Positions 44,023-53,000 of a DNA stretch of 63,464 nt are shown in pieces. Each line of letters begins with the position of its first letter. Position 1 is the stretch's first letter. The notes under the pieces are model-generated. The model did not search any database, was not told the DNA's origin, and was given only the letters and a program-made list of their open reading frames with translations. The stretch is taken from positions 1-63,464 of the forward strand of contig DATKVX010000056.1 in the NCBI GenBank assembly GCA_035529855.1. The letters run 5' to 3'. This stretch comes from a bacterium (lineage in GTDB: Bacteria > RBG-13-66-14 > B26-G2 > WVWN01). The translations under genes were made by a program, and so were the position numbers.

Positions 44023-44829
44023 TTACTCCGGACCGGTGGAGACGTCGACCGAGCCTTTTACTACGCTTATGTGGATGGCGTTATTACCTTCTCCGGCCTT
44101 GCCTTTATAACTATTTCCTACCAAGCCGCCGTACTTCTTGAGGGGAAGCGTCGACGTAACGTCGCCGGAAACGGTATTCGCCGCGATGTCATAGTTGTCG
44201 GTACCGCCCAACAACGTCAAGGACACGTCGCCCGATACGGTGGAGAGGTCGTAAGCCGCGCCGGCCGCCGGCAAAACGGCCGCGAGCGTTAATTCCCCGC
44301 CCACCGTATTAAGTTTGACCTTTTCGGTGGGCAGGGCCGCGTTTCTCACGCTCACGGCGCCGTCGGCCACGGACACGTTCACGGCCTTATAAGCGTCGGC
44401 GATTTCGACGTCGCCCCTCGCCACGGACGCCTCGACCTCCGGAACACCCGTCACGGTAACGTTCCCGCCGGCTACCTTGACGTCAACGCGGCCGAGGCCG
44501 GCCGGTACGGTCACGTCGAAATCCACGCGCACGTCCTTGGCCCGGCGCACGTCTCTGGGATACTTAACCTTCACGTGGACGGCGTCGCCCTTCTCCTCAA
44601 CGTCGACGGTGACGTCGTCGAGGTCGCTCGCCTCGGCCGCCGTCTTCGTCGCCGTCACGACGATCTCGTCGCCGGCGACCGCCACGTTAACGTCGCCGCT
44701 CGCGTTGGCCAGGACGAACTTTCGCGCCGACGCGCCGCCGGACCACGCGAAGGTTTCACTCGCCGCCGCCGCCCACGCCGGAAAAAACGTCAGCGCCGTC
44801 AAAAGTGAAAACGCGATAATCCTCGCCAT
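44023..44829 (-). CDS. Secreted DUF4097-type beta-helical protein
   Basis: A 268-residue protein, starting at ATG 44829, nine bases after GAGGAGG. An ATG at 44838 is too close to that site. A signal peptide ends near AAAA. The mature part repeats short strands in which Val, Asn and Asp alternate (FVLANASGDVNVAVAGDEIVV, VDVKVAGGNVTVTGVPEVEASVARGDVEI, LSTVSGDVSLTLLGG, ANTVSGDVTSTL). This is the SGDV pattern of DUF4097/DUF2807 adhesin-like beta-solenoids. The family is found at cell surfaces with no agreed role. The next gene upstream also has repeats. Confidence 0.75.
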   Translation of the reverse strand: MARIIAFSLLTALTFFPAWAAAASETFAWSGGASARKFVLANASGDVNVAVAGDEIVVTATKTAAEASDLDDVTVDVEEKGDAVHVKVKYPRDVRRAKDVRVDFDVTVPAGLGRVDVKVAGGNVTVTGVPEVEASVARGDVEIADAYKAVNVSVADGAVSVRNAALPTEKVKLNTVGGELTLAAVLPAAGAAYDLSTVSGDVSLTLLGGTDNYDIAANTVSGDVTSTLPLKKYGGLVGNSYKGKAGEGNNAIHISVVKGSVDVSTGPE

Positions 44830-44936
44830 ACCATCCATCCTCCTCGCCTCTTTGCCGCGCATATCGTTAATGGGCGGCCGAAGCTTTGGTTTTTCAACAA
44901 GCCCATCGGGGTCGGCTTCAGCGCCGCGCCCCGCCG

Positions 44937-45353
44937 TTACAGATACCCGCCGAAGAATATCAGGTACCCGGCGACGAGCGGCGTACAGCAGAAGAACATC
45001 CCGCTCGCCCGGCCGAAGTAGGACCCGTCCAGGTAGATGTCGCCGTCGTCCTCTATGCGGCCCTTATAGGAACCGTCGATATAGATGTCGCCGTCGTCTT
45101 CGACGCGGCCGTAGTACGAGCCTTCGCGGTAGATGTCGCCGTCGTCTTCGAGCCGGCCGGCGTACGAGCCGTTCACGTAAACGTCGCCGTCACTCTCCAG
45201 CCGGCCCCGGTACGAGCCGTCGACGTAGACGTCGCCGTCTTCCTCGATGCGGCCCTCGTACGAGCCGTTCACGTAGATGTCGACGTCGGCGGCCGCGCAG
45301 GCCGCGGCGCCGAGGAACGCAACCGCAAACGCCGACCAAACGCGACAAGTCAT
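44937..45353 (-). CDS. Secreted protein with six 16-residue repeats
   Basis: A 138-residue protein, starting at ATG 45353 behind GGAAG, with a signal peptide ending ACAAA. Residues 25-120 are six tandem copies of a 16-residue unit, consensus DGDVYVDGSYRGRLE, with Asp, Gly and Tyr fixed and the Tyr-Xaa-Gly step varied (SYEG, SYRG, SYAG, SYYG, SYKG, SYFG). The last 20 residues are hydrophobic with a Cys pair (MFFCCTPLVAGYLIFF) and could anchor it in a membrane. A regular beta-solenoid or beta-flower shape is likely. The role is unknown. Confidence 0.7.
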   Translation of the reverse strand: MTCRVWSAFAVAFLGAAACAAADVDIYVNGSYEGRIEEDGDVYVDGSYRGRLESDGDVYVNGSYAGRLEDDGDIYREGSYYGRVEDDGDIYIDGSYKGRIEDDGDIYLDGSYFGRASGMFFCCTPLVAGYLIFFGGYL

Positions 45354-45452
45354 AAGGTTACTTCCGTTTCTCACGCTGCCGTACGCGCCATTTTAACCGA
45401 CGGCGGGGCGGTTGTTCAAGGATAAACGTTGCGGGCCCCGTAAACGTCTAAC

Positions 45453-45481
45453 TTGACATAAAACGTGCGGGATTATACAAT
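45453..45481 (+). promoter_or_regulatory. Promoter of the pro-domain/subtilase pair
   Basis: TTGACA at 45453-45458, 17-base spacer, TACAAT at 45476-45481. Confidence 0.8.
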
Positions 45482-45496
45482 ACCAGGAGGTACGTA

Positions 45497-45973
45497 ATGG
45501 CTACCACGGAAAAGGAAGCGAAAATGGGTACCGACGCGATATCGGCACGAACCGTCGCGCCGCTCGGCCGCTTATCGACGGCGCTGTCCGTCGCCGTTTT
45601 GGCGGCCGCCGTGGCGTCGGTGGGCGGAACCTCCTGCGGCCCCGTCAAGTCGTCGCACGAAACGGCCGGCGTCGTCAAAACGGAGGACTTCGTCGCGGGC
45701 CAGATCGTAGTCTGGTTCGACGACGACCTCGGCGACGCCGCGGTCGACGAGTTCGTCGCGAAGACGGGCGGCGAGATACTCGAGCGCAGCAGCGTCACGC
45801 CGTCGCGGGTGGTCGTGGCCGTCCCCGCGGGCGAGGAGGACCGCTACGTCGAAGCCTACCGGCGATTGGAAGAGGTCCGGGCCGCGGATAAGAATTACAC
45901 CTTCCGGGCCTTGCCGGAGGGCGGCGGGGCCGGCTCGAGCGACGCCGGCAAATATAAAATAAACGGCGAGTAA
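45497..45973 (+). CDS. Stand-alone subtilase pro-domain-like protein
   Basis: A 158-residue exported protein, starting at ATG 45497 behind AGGAGG. A long basic N-region precedes the signal segment LSVAVLAAAVASVGG and Cys52. Residues 70-140 align closely with the N-terminal domain of the next gene's protease: GQIVVWFDD against GEVVVRFAD, then SSVTPSRVVVAVPAGEEDRY against SAVTPSRVVLAVPAGEEESY, and RAADKNYTFRAL against RAAERNYVFHAL. No catalytic domain follows; the chain stops after a Gly/Ser tail. Subtilase pro-domains fold and inhibit the enzyme, so this may be a chaperone or inhibitor acting in trans. The protease gene begins 100 bases downstream. Confidence 0.75.
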   Translation: MATTEKEAKMGTDAISARTVAPLGRLSTALSVAVLAAAVASVGGTSCGPVKSSHETAGVVKTEDFVAGQIVVWFDDDLGDAAVDEFVAKTGGEILERSSVTPSRVVVAVPAGEEDRYVEAYRRLEEVRAADKNYTFRALPEGGGAGSSDAGKYKINGE

Positions 45974-46073
45974 CGGAACGAGCCGGCGAGGCCGCAACGG
46001 CCCGGGAGGGGCTGCCGCTTTTTACGGGCGGCACGTCCGCCGGCGATAACGTACGTCCAAGAAAGAGGTCTCT

Positions 46074-47603
46074 ATGCCGTACCGTATACTGTTGACGCCG
46101 CGACTCGTTAGGCCGGGCCGGCTGGCGGCCGGTGCCGCGGCCACACTTCTAATCGCCGCGTTCGCAACCCCTCCTCCCGCGAACGCCGCGACGGTCAAAA
46201 CGTCGTACGACGTGGACGGCGCCGGCAAAAGCGCGGAATACGTCCCGGGCGAAGTAGTAGTCCGGTTCGCGGACGCCGTGAGCGCCGCCCACATAGACGC
46301 CGCCGTCGAGCGAGCCGGCGGCAACGTCGTCGCGCGCAGCGCCGTCACGCCGTCGCGGGTCGTCCTGGCGGTCCCCGCGGGCGAGGAAGAATCGTACGCC
46401 AAGAGGTTTCGAGCGCTGCGTTCGGTCCGCGCGGCGGAGAGAAACTACGTCTTCCACGCGCTCTGGAAGCCCAACGACCCCCTCTACCAATTCCAGTGGC
46501 ACTTCAACAAGCCGGGATTCATCTACGCCGAGCAGGGTTGGGACGTCGAGCGCGGCGACCCGCGCGTCATCGTGGCCGTCATCGACACCGGCGTGGCCTA
46601 CGAAAACCATCCCATCCCGTCGTACGAGCGGGAAGAGGTCGACGGCTCGAGCTACGTTCAGGCGCCGGACCTGGCCGGCACGAGCTTCGTCGCCGGCTAC
46701 GACTTCGTACACGACGACGAACACCCTAACGACCAGAACGGCCACGGCACCCACGTCACCGGGACGATCGCGCAGACGACGAACAACAACCTCAACGTCG
46801 CCGGCCTGGGCCACCTCTGCAGCATAATGCCGATACAGGCCCTGGACAACTCGGGGGGCGGGACGTCCGCCGACATTGCGGACGGCATAGACTTCGCCCG
46901 GGAGAAGGGCGCCCACGTCGTCAACATGAGCTTCGGCGGGAGCGCCTTGACGGAAATAATCAAAACCGCCTGCGACGACGCCGAGGCCGCGGGCCTGGTC
47001 CTCGTCGCGGCCTCCGGCAACGACGGCGCCGACACCGTACTCTACCCCGCGGGTTACGACAGCGTCATCGCGGTGGGCGCCGTCGATTACGACGGCGAGT
47101 TGACGTGGTACTCGAACTACGGCATAGGCCAGGAACTGGTAGCGCCGGGGGGCGATACCAAGGTCGATAAAAGCAACGACGGCTACCCCGACGGCGTATT
47201 GCAGATGACGTACGACCAGATGTACGAGCCGGGACTGCTGCCGGGCTTCCCGGAGGCGCTGGCCAACGTAACCACCTTCACCAGTTACTTCCTCCAGGGG
47301 ACCTCGATGGCCTCTCCCCACGCCGCCGGCCTGGCCGCGCTCATCATCGCCAGCGGCTACACCGACAACGACGACGTGCGCAATAAATTGCGCGGGTCCG
47401 CCACGGACAAGGGCCTTCCGGGATACGATACCCAGTACGGCTACGGCCTTATCAATTGCAAGGGCGCGCTCGAGCCGGGCGTCCCGGAAGTCGACGAGTG
47501 CGGCAACTGCGCGCAGCTCTCGCTGGCCGAGATCGCCCTCTTCTTCGGCCTGTTCTTCGGCGCCTACGGCCTTATATTCGTCAGACGTAAGTTCAAGGCC
47601 TAA
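46074..47603 (+). CDS. Subtilisin-like serine protease (S8) with C-terminal sorting tail
   Basis: A 509-residue secreted protease. After the signal peptide, residues 55-130 form an inhibitor-type pro-domain. The catalytic triad can be read as Asp171 in AVIDTGVAY, His224 in NGHGTHVTG and Ser411 in GTSMASPHAAG. The oxyanion Asn lies in AASGNDG. The catalytic domain ends near 475. The tail has CGNC, SLAEIALFFG, a hydrophobic stretch with AYGLIF, and the basic end RRKFKA. It resembles in layout the PEP-CTERM, GlyGly-CTERM and MYXO-CTERM signals, and is shared with the C13-type protease at 48617. Start ATG 46074 behind AGAGG; a terminator follows. Confidence 0.92.
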   Translation: MPYRILLTPRLVRPGRLAAGAAATLLIAAFATPPPANAATVKTSYDVDGAGKSAEYVPGEVVVRFADAVSAAHIDAAVERAGGNVVARSAVTPSRVVLAVPAGEEESYAKRFRALRSVRAAERNYVFHALWKPNDPLYQFQWHFNKPGFIYAEQGWDVERGDPRVIVAVIDTGVAYENHPIPSYEREEVDGSSYVQAPDLAGTSFVAGYDFVHDDEHPNDQNGHGTHVTGTIAQTTNNNLNVAGLGHLCSIMPIQALDNSGGGTSADIADGIDFAREKGAHVVNMSFGGSALTEIIKTACDDAEAAGLVLVAASGNDGADTVLYPAGYDSVIAVGAVDYDGELTWYSNYGIGQELVAPGGDTKVDKSNDGYPDGVLQMTYDQMYEPGLLPGFPEALANVTTFTSYFLQGTSMASPHAAGLAALIIASGYTDNDDVRNKLRGSATDKGLPGYDTQYGYGLINCKGALEPGVPEVDECGNCAQLSLAEIALFFGLFFGAYGLIFVRRKFKA

Positions 47604-47628
47604 ACGGCGCGACGTTGAGAAAGAAAGG

Positions 47629-47650
47629 CCGCCCGCTCGGGCGGCTTTTT
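47629..47650 (+). terminator. Intrinsic terminator after the subtilase
   Basis: GCCGCCCG-type stem closing on GGGCGGC, then TTTTT. Confidence 0.8.
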
Positions 47651-47848
47651 ATTACGACTTAATTCCGGCGAAATACCCCGAAAAACGAACGCCGCTCCGG
47701 GCGTTAAAGCGAAAACCAGCAACAACCAATTTTAAATAAAAAAAGGCCAGGCGCTCTTCGACGGAAGAACCGACTTTAAAGCGCTATTGCGCTTAACCGA
47801 TTATAAGCTACTATACCAATCGCATTTGTCAAGTAATTAAGTTTACCC

Positions 47849-48023
47849 TTGACATATGCAAGAATTTATTTTAAATATAACACGCTTTTCTTAAGCAGGC
47901 TGGCTCCCCACGGGGTAGAGGATGCCGCGGCCGGCGGTAACGAGGGGTTAAATAAAAACTACGCCGACGCGTCAGTAAGCATCTACCTGGGTTGGGCCTT
48001 AGGCCTGCCCGGGATTTTAATTT
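47849..48023 (+). promoter_or_regulatory. Promoter and leader of the second protease pair
   Basis: TTGACA at 47849-47854 and TAAATA at 47872-47877, 17 bases apart. About 180 leader bases follow before ATG 48062. They contain a terminator-like hairpin (47986-48013; CCTGGG pairs with CCCGGG with GGCC inside) and ATTTTAATTT. The 47651-47848 stretch is AT-rich with no gene seen. Confidence 0.5.
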
Positions 48024-48061
48024 CGGTTCGTCGCCGGCGATACGGGCCCCAAGGAGCCGTT

Positions 48062-48499
48062 ATGAGGGTAAGGCCGGTTATCATCGCAATGATAGCGTTT
48101 ACATTTGTTATGACCGGTTCGTCGTTCGCGCCTCCGCCGCCGTCGTATATATCGTCCTTGTTCCCCGACGACGCCTGGGAGAAGTCCCGCAACGCCGTCA
48201 AGCAACTGTACGACCCGGCGGAATTACGGGAATATCGAATATACATCTTCCCCGAAATCGTCGGGCCGCGCTACGTCGTGCGAGAACTACACGGGGAACC
48301 GTTGGAAGGTCCCGACGCCAAAAGCTGGCTGTTCTTCGTGGACGAAGTTCCGCCCGCCGACTGGGGGCATCCGTGCCGGGTGGTATTCATAACGACCGAC
48401 ACGTGCGAGCTAACAGATTATGAGTGCCGGTTCCCGCCCGCGAACGTCGACGAATTTCGGGACGTAACTAAAGAGGCGTTGGCTTTGTTGTGCGAATAA
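48062..48499 (+). CDS. Stand-alone paralogue of the C13-type protease N-domain
   Basis: A 145-residue exported protein, starting at ATG 48062 behind AAGGAG, with a signal peptide (PVIIAMIAFTFVMTGSSFA). The frame is open from TTG 47849, but that triplet is the -35 box. Residues 70-140 match the N-terminal domain of the protease encoded next: SWLFFVDEVPPADWGHPCRVVF against SWVYFVDDVPGADWGHPAKLVY, and CRFPP, DVTKEAL against CHFPP, GITKGAA. It stops at that domain, with no catalytic part. A regulatory or inhibitory role in trans is inferred from the layout, which repeats that of the subtilase pair. Confidence 0.75.
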   Translation: MRVRPVIIAMIAFTFVMTGSSFAPPPPSYISSLFPDDAWEKSRNAVKQLYDPAELREYRIYIFPEIVGPRYVVRELHGEPLEGPDAKSWLFFVDEVPPADWGHPCRVVFITTDTCELTDYECRFPPANVDEFRDVTKEALALLCE

Positions 48500-48616
48500 A
48501 CCCTTTTAGGGCGCGGTTGGAGGAGGTGATTTTTATAGCGCGAGAACGGGGCGGTTAGGATGAATAGTGGGGATAGGATAATTTACCGGGGATTAAATAC
48601 CGACGGAGGTCCTTAC

Positions 48617-50020
48617 ATGTATAGAAAAGCGCTACCGTTCGCAGCGGCGCTGGCGATTATACTCGCGGCGGCGGCGATCGCCCAGGAGGAAGTCGCGCCG
48701 GGGGATATGTTCCTGAAGGCCGAAAGGTTCAAACTCCGCAGCGATGACGCATACAAAATAGTAGTAACCGAGGTCTTCAAGGGAGATATCGGCGAACGGG
48801 AAGTTTACAACAGCCCGGGGCCGGTCCGCGCCGGAACCGTAATTGAAGACGTGATGGGCCACAAGTTCGACGCCCCGAAAGTAGACTCCTGGGTATACTT
48901 CGTCGACGACGTACCCGGGGCGGACTGGGGCCATCCCGCTAAACTGGTCTACGCGGACGCGATGAAAGGCGCACCCTCGGTAATCGATTGCCATTTCCCT
49001 CCCAAGATGCTACCCGCGTTTGGGGGAATCACAAAAGGCGCCGCCGAGGAAATCGGCCGCATTAAGGACTATGAGTGGTGGAAAGAAATCAAGGTCCCGG
49101 CCTTAGAAAAGTACCCCTTCAAAGAGCCCTCGAAGAATAAAAAGTATCACGTCCTGATAAGCGGGGGCGTAAACGCTTGGATGAATAACCCTCGCTATCT
49201 CAACGACCTCAAGTTCATATACTACACGCTTCAAAAAAGATTCGACGGCAACGGCGACGACAACGTCTACGTTATATATGCCGACGGCGTAAGCGTAGAC
49301 CTCGACGGGGACGGCGACAACGACGTAGATTACGCCGCGACGGAGGCGAACGTCGTGGGTGTACTAACGACGTTGGCCGGGAAACTCGGTAAGGACGACA
49401 TACTCTTCGTCTACGTAAACAACCACGGCGGTTACGAAAGCGGCAAAGACTGCTACATATGCCTTTACTACGCCGAGCAAATTACGGACGACCGGTTCGC
49501 CGCTTTGATCAATAAAATCCAGGCCGGCCAGATGAAGTTCGTCTTCAAACAATGCTACAGCGGCGGCATGGTCGACGACCTCGCCGCGCTATCGGGCAGA
49601 AATTTAGTCGTCGCGACCGCGTCCAAATATGACGAGTCCGCATACGGTGCCGAATCCCCCCCGGGATTTGGCGCGGATGGATACGGCGAATTTACCTATT
49701 GGTGGACGGCCGCAGTTTACGAAGGCTATCCGCCGACCGTTTTCCCCGGAACCCATCCGACTTCTCCGGACCCTAAAACCGCCGACGTGAATAATGATAA
49801 TAAGGTCAGCATGAAAGAGGCGTTCGACTTCGCGAAGAAGTACGACAGGCGCCCGGAACACCCGCAGTACTACGCCTCCCCCGCGGCGGCTAACGAGTGG
49901 ACCCTATGTACGAAACCTTGCGGATGCGGCGAAGCGTCGGCAGCCGAAGCCGCAGCCTTCTTCGGATTCTTCGCCGCGTGCTACGGAACCATTTTACTAC
50001 GGCGGAAATTTAAGAGTTAG
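48617..50020 (+). CDS. C13/caspase-fold cysteine protease with C-terminal sorting tail
   Basis: A 467-residue secreted protein. I chose ATG 48617, eight bases after GGAGGT. A signal peptide ends AAAIAQ. Residues 25-150 are the N-domain shared with the preceding gene. Residues 175-390 are a legumain/caspase-like domain: HVLISGG, YTLQKRFDG, His270 in VYVNNHGGYE, Cys313 in FKQCYSGGMVDDL and VVATASKYDESA. Calcium-loop-like DLDGDGDNDVD and DVNNDNKVSMKEAF are present. The tail has CGCG, SAAEAAAFFG, CYGTILL and RRKFKS, matching the subtilase tail. Specificity (Asn, Asp or basic) is unknown. A terminator follows at 50038. Confidence 0.85.
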   Translation: MYRKALPFAAALAIILAAAAIAQEEVAPGDMFLKAERFKLRSDDAYKIVVTEVFKGDIGEREVYNSPGPVRAGTVIEDVMGHKFDAPKVDSWVYFVDDVPGADWGHPAKLVYADAMKGAPSVIDCHFPPKMLPAFGGITKGAAEEIGRIKDYEWWKEIKVPALEKYPFKEPSKNKKYHVLISGGVNAWMNNPRYLNDLKFIYYTLQKRFDGNGDDNVYVIYADGVSVDLDGDGDNDVDYAATEANVVGVLTTLAGKLGKDDILFVYVNNHGGYESGKDCYICLYYAEQITDDRFAALINKIQAGQMKFVFKQCYSGGMVDDLAALSGRNLVVATASKYDESAYGAESPPGFGADGYGEFTYWWTAAVYEGYPPTVFPGTHPTSPDPKTADVNNDNKVSMKEAFDFAKKYDRRPEHPQYYASPAAANEWTLCTKPCGCGEASAAEAAAFFGFFAACYGTILLRRKFKS

Positions 50021-50037
50021 GGGGGTAATTTAAAGAA

Positions 50038-50066
50038 AGGCCGCCCGCGCGGGCGGCCTTTTTCGT
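50038..50066. terminator. Bidirectional terminator between protease and alpha-2-macroglobulin genes
   Basis: AGGCCGCCCGC pairs with GCGGGCGGCCT, followed by TTTT on the plus strand and an A/T-rich run on the other. Confidence 0.85.
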
Positions 50067-50079
50067 AGTTATACGCGAG

Positions 50080-53000
50080 TTATTTATCCGCAACCTCGAG
50101 CCGGCCCGAAGCCGTGTTCGAGCCAATATCGGGGCTGTACATGCCGTAGATGCGAGCCGGCAGCGCCGCGTACTCGCCCGGCACCTCGGCGCGGAGGCGA
50201 TAGGTGACCACCGTCTCGCCGGCGCGCAGCCGCTCGAAGAAGACGTTGCGCTGCTTGTTCCACAGCTCGACGTACGCGTCCAGCGGCCAGTTGTAGCCGG
50301 AACGCGTCTCGAGGAAGATGAGGCCCGCGGCCTTGGGGTCCTCCAACACGACGTAGTCGAAGTCGTACGGCGAGTTTATCTTCAGCTCCACCTCGAGCTC
50401 CTCGCCCAACTGCAGCGCCCTGTTCAGCGGCAGCCGCTTCTCCTTGAACTTGCCGCGCTTGAACTCCTTTTTAATGATGTAGAACTCCCGCTCGAGCGTT
50501 ACGGAGCCCTGGACCGCGGGGAGGTCCTTCCCCTCGGCGTAGTACTCCACCGCCATCGTGTAGAACACCGGCCCCTCGCCCGACGTACGCGTCAAGCTCA
50601 TCTCGTTCCCGCCGGCGGTGAACTCGTCCGGCGTGAACGTTACGGCCTCGCCCGGCGCCTCGTAGGCGGTGGGCTCGAGCTCCATGCCGCCCTCGGCCTT
50701 GCCGGCGCGGTACGCCACGACGATGGGCGCCGCCAACTCGGGCCGCGCCAGGATGTAGCGTATGAGCGCGGTGGTCGCCGCGGCGGAGTCCTTGGTGGAT
50801 TTCCAGGAAGCGCCGCGCCGCTGGTCGACGAGCCAGTCCACGACGTACGGGAGCTGCGGGCCGTCGGCCTGGTACGCCAGCTTGACGTCGAGGACTTTGG
50901 CCGTCGTCTCGACGCCGTCGTCCCACCACCGCCAGCAGTTCTCCGGTTCCTCGCCCCAGTGGAGCGTGTTGTCGCGCCCCAATTTGGCGCCGTTGTCCAA
51001 ATTCCTGAGGACCACCGCCAGGCGCTGCTCGTCGCCCAGTTGGTGCAGGACCGAGGCCAGCAGCGCGAGGCTCATGTGGCTGTGCGGCGAGCGGTACTCG
51101 AAGTAGTAGTCGGCCACCTCGGCCGCGGCGTCGTCGTCCGCCTTCAACATGCCCGTCCGCAACGCGACGTCGCAAATATAGAGCGAGAGCGCCGCCGGAT
51201 AGCGGTCGCGGTTGTTGCGCCAATCCTCGACGTAGCCGGCGAGGTACTTCTCCCCCGCAACGTACATCTTGTCCACCCTGGCGGCCGCGTTCTCGGATAG
51301 GAACGGGTTGCCGCGCAGCGTGCCGAGGCCGTCGACGGCGTAGGCCGTCATATACGGCGATTCGCGGCCGCCCTTCCACCACGGCCAGCCGCCTTCCGAG
51401 GTCTGCTGCTCGGCCAGCCGCGCCAACCCTTCGTCGACGGCCTCCGTCAATCCCTCGGCCAGTTTGGACTGCTCGAGGCCCAGGTCCGCCGCGGCCGCGG
51501 CCAACAGCGCGTTCATCCGGAAGCGATTGAGCGTCTGCTCGACGCAGTCGTACGGGTATTTTTCAAAGAAGTCGAGGCCGTGGCTCAGCGTCGCCGCCAG
51601 CGACGGCGTGACGTACAGCTCGCCGGCGAAGGTGTCCGGGACCATACCCTCGGCGACCGTGAGCTCGTGCGATACCTCCTTGCGCAGCCGGCCGCCGAAC
51701 GCCTGGCGGATCTGCGTGCCGTGGGGATATATCGGCAGCGTGAGCGCCGCGGCGTCGGACTCCACGTCGGTCAGGGCCGACGTCGTGAGACGGGCCTCGC
51801 CCGCCGTCGGCGCCTCCACCCACCGGTAGAGGACCGCCTTGCCGTCGGGCGGAACGTCTTCCGTCGTCGACGCCTCGCCCCGTACGCCCACGAGCCCCTC
51901 CTCCTCGACGGACAGCTTCAACTCCTTGGCCTCTTTTAAATAATTGTGGCCTATGGCCGTCAAGCGCGCGACGTCGCCGGCGACGAAGTAGCGCGGCGCC
52001 TTCAACCGGGCGATGACGAACTTGTTGACCTCGAACGAGCTCCAGCCCCAGCCGAAGCGCTGGCCGCGGTCGAGCGCGAGCGCCATCAGCCGCCATTCGG
52101 TCAGGTTGTCGGGGAGCTTGAACGAAGCTTCCCCGTCCCCCGCGTCGGAGGTGCGGACGTGCGGCAGCCACACCGCGGTATCGGCGAACTCCTTGCGGAC
52201 CTCGGCCTCGGCGAACTCGCCGGCCTTCTCCTTGTCGTCGGCCTCCGCCCGCTTCAATTTGCCGGCCTCGGGCGGCGCCGCTTTGGGCTCGGCCAACGAC
52301 ATCTCAGCCTCTCCCTCTGCCGAGCCGCCTATGCCGTAACCGCCGCCGGCACCCATGCCGCCGCCCCGGTACGTGATTCCCGATAGCGAGTCGACGAGGC
52401 CGATGCCGCGGTCGCCCCGCGCCCGGTAGTACGCCGCCTCGCGCCCGAGCAGGTCCACGTCGGCGACGCTGAAGTACGCGTCGAGGTTCGAGTCGACGAA
52501 AGCCGGGAGGTAAAGGCGCTCGAGCATCCCCGCGGCCGGGCCCCAACGTTCGACGTCTTCCGGAACGAAGTACGTCCCGTACGCGCCGTAATAATACGGA
52601 TAGTAGGGGAACCAGAAGACGGCGCGGCCTACGAAGCCGCGGTAAGCGAGCGAGTCGTCCTGCTGCAGGTAGCCGTAGCGGCCCAGCGCGCCCTCGAACG
52701 CGGAAGGCACGGCGTACGTCCGGTCGGGCCGCAGCGCCAGCAGCGACGCGTCCACCGCGGCCAGCGATACGTCCGCGGCCAGCGGTAGGCCGGCGGGGTC
52801 GGCGCACGTAACCGTCACCGTCGCCTCCTCGCGCGGCCGGTAGACGCCGCAGCCGGCCTCCACCTCCACCTCCATCCGGACGTTGGCGTTGGTCACGTAC
52901 AGCGACTCGTTGTCGGTCCACGACGAGCCGTCCCGTATCACCGCGGCATAAAGGCTGCAGGAGGGTACCATGGCGTCGTCCACCGCCAGCGTGAACGTCG

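Noticed and set aside
47849-48061. N-terminal extension of the orphan N-domain gene
   Set aside because: Its TTG is the -35 box of the promoter, and the real ATG 48062 has a good ribosome site and signal peptide.
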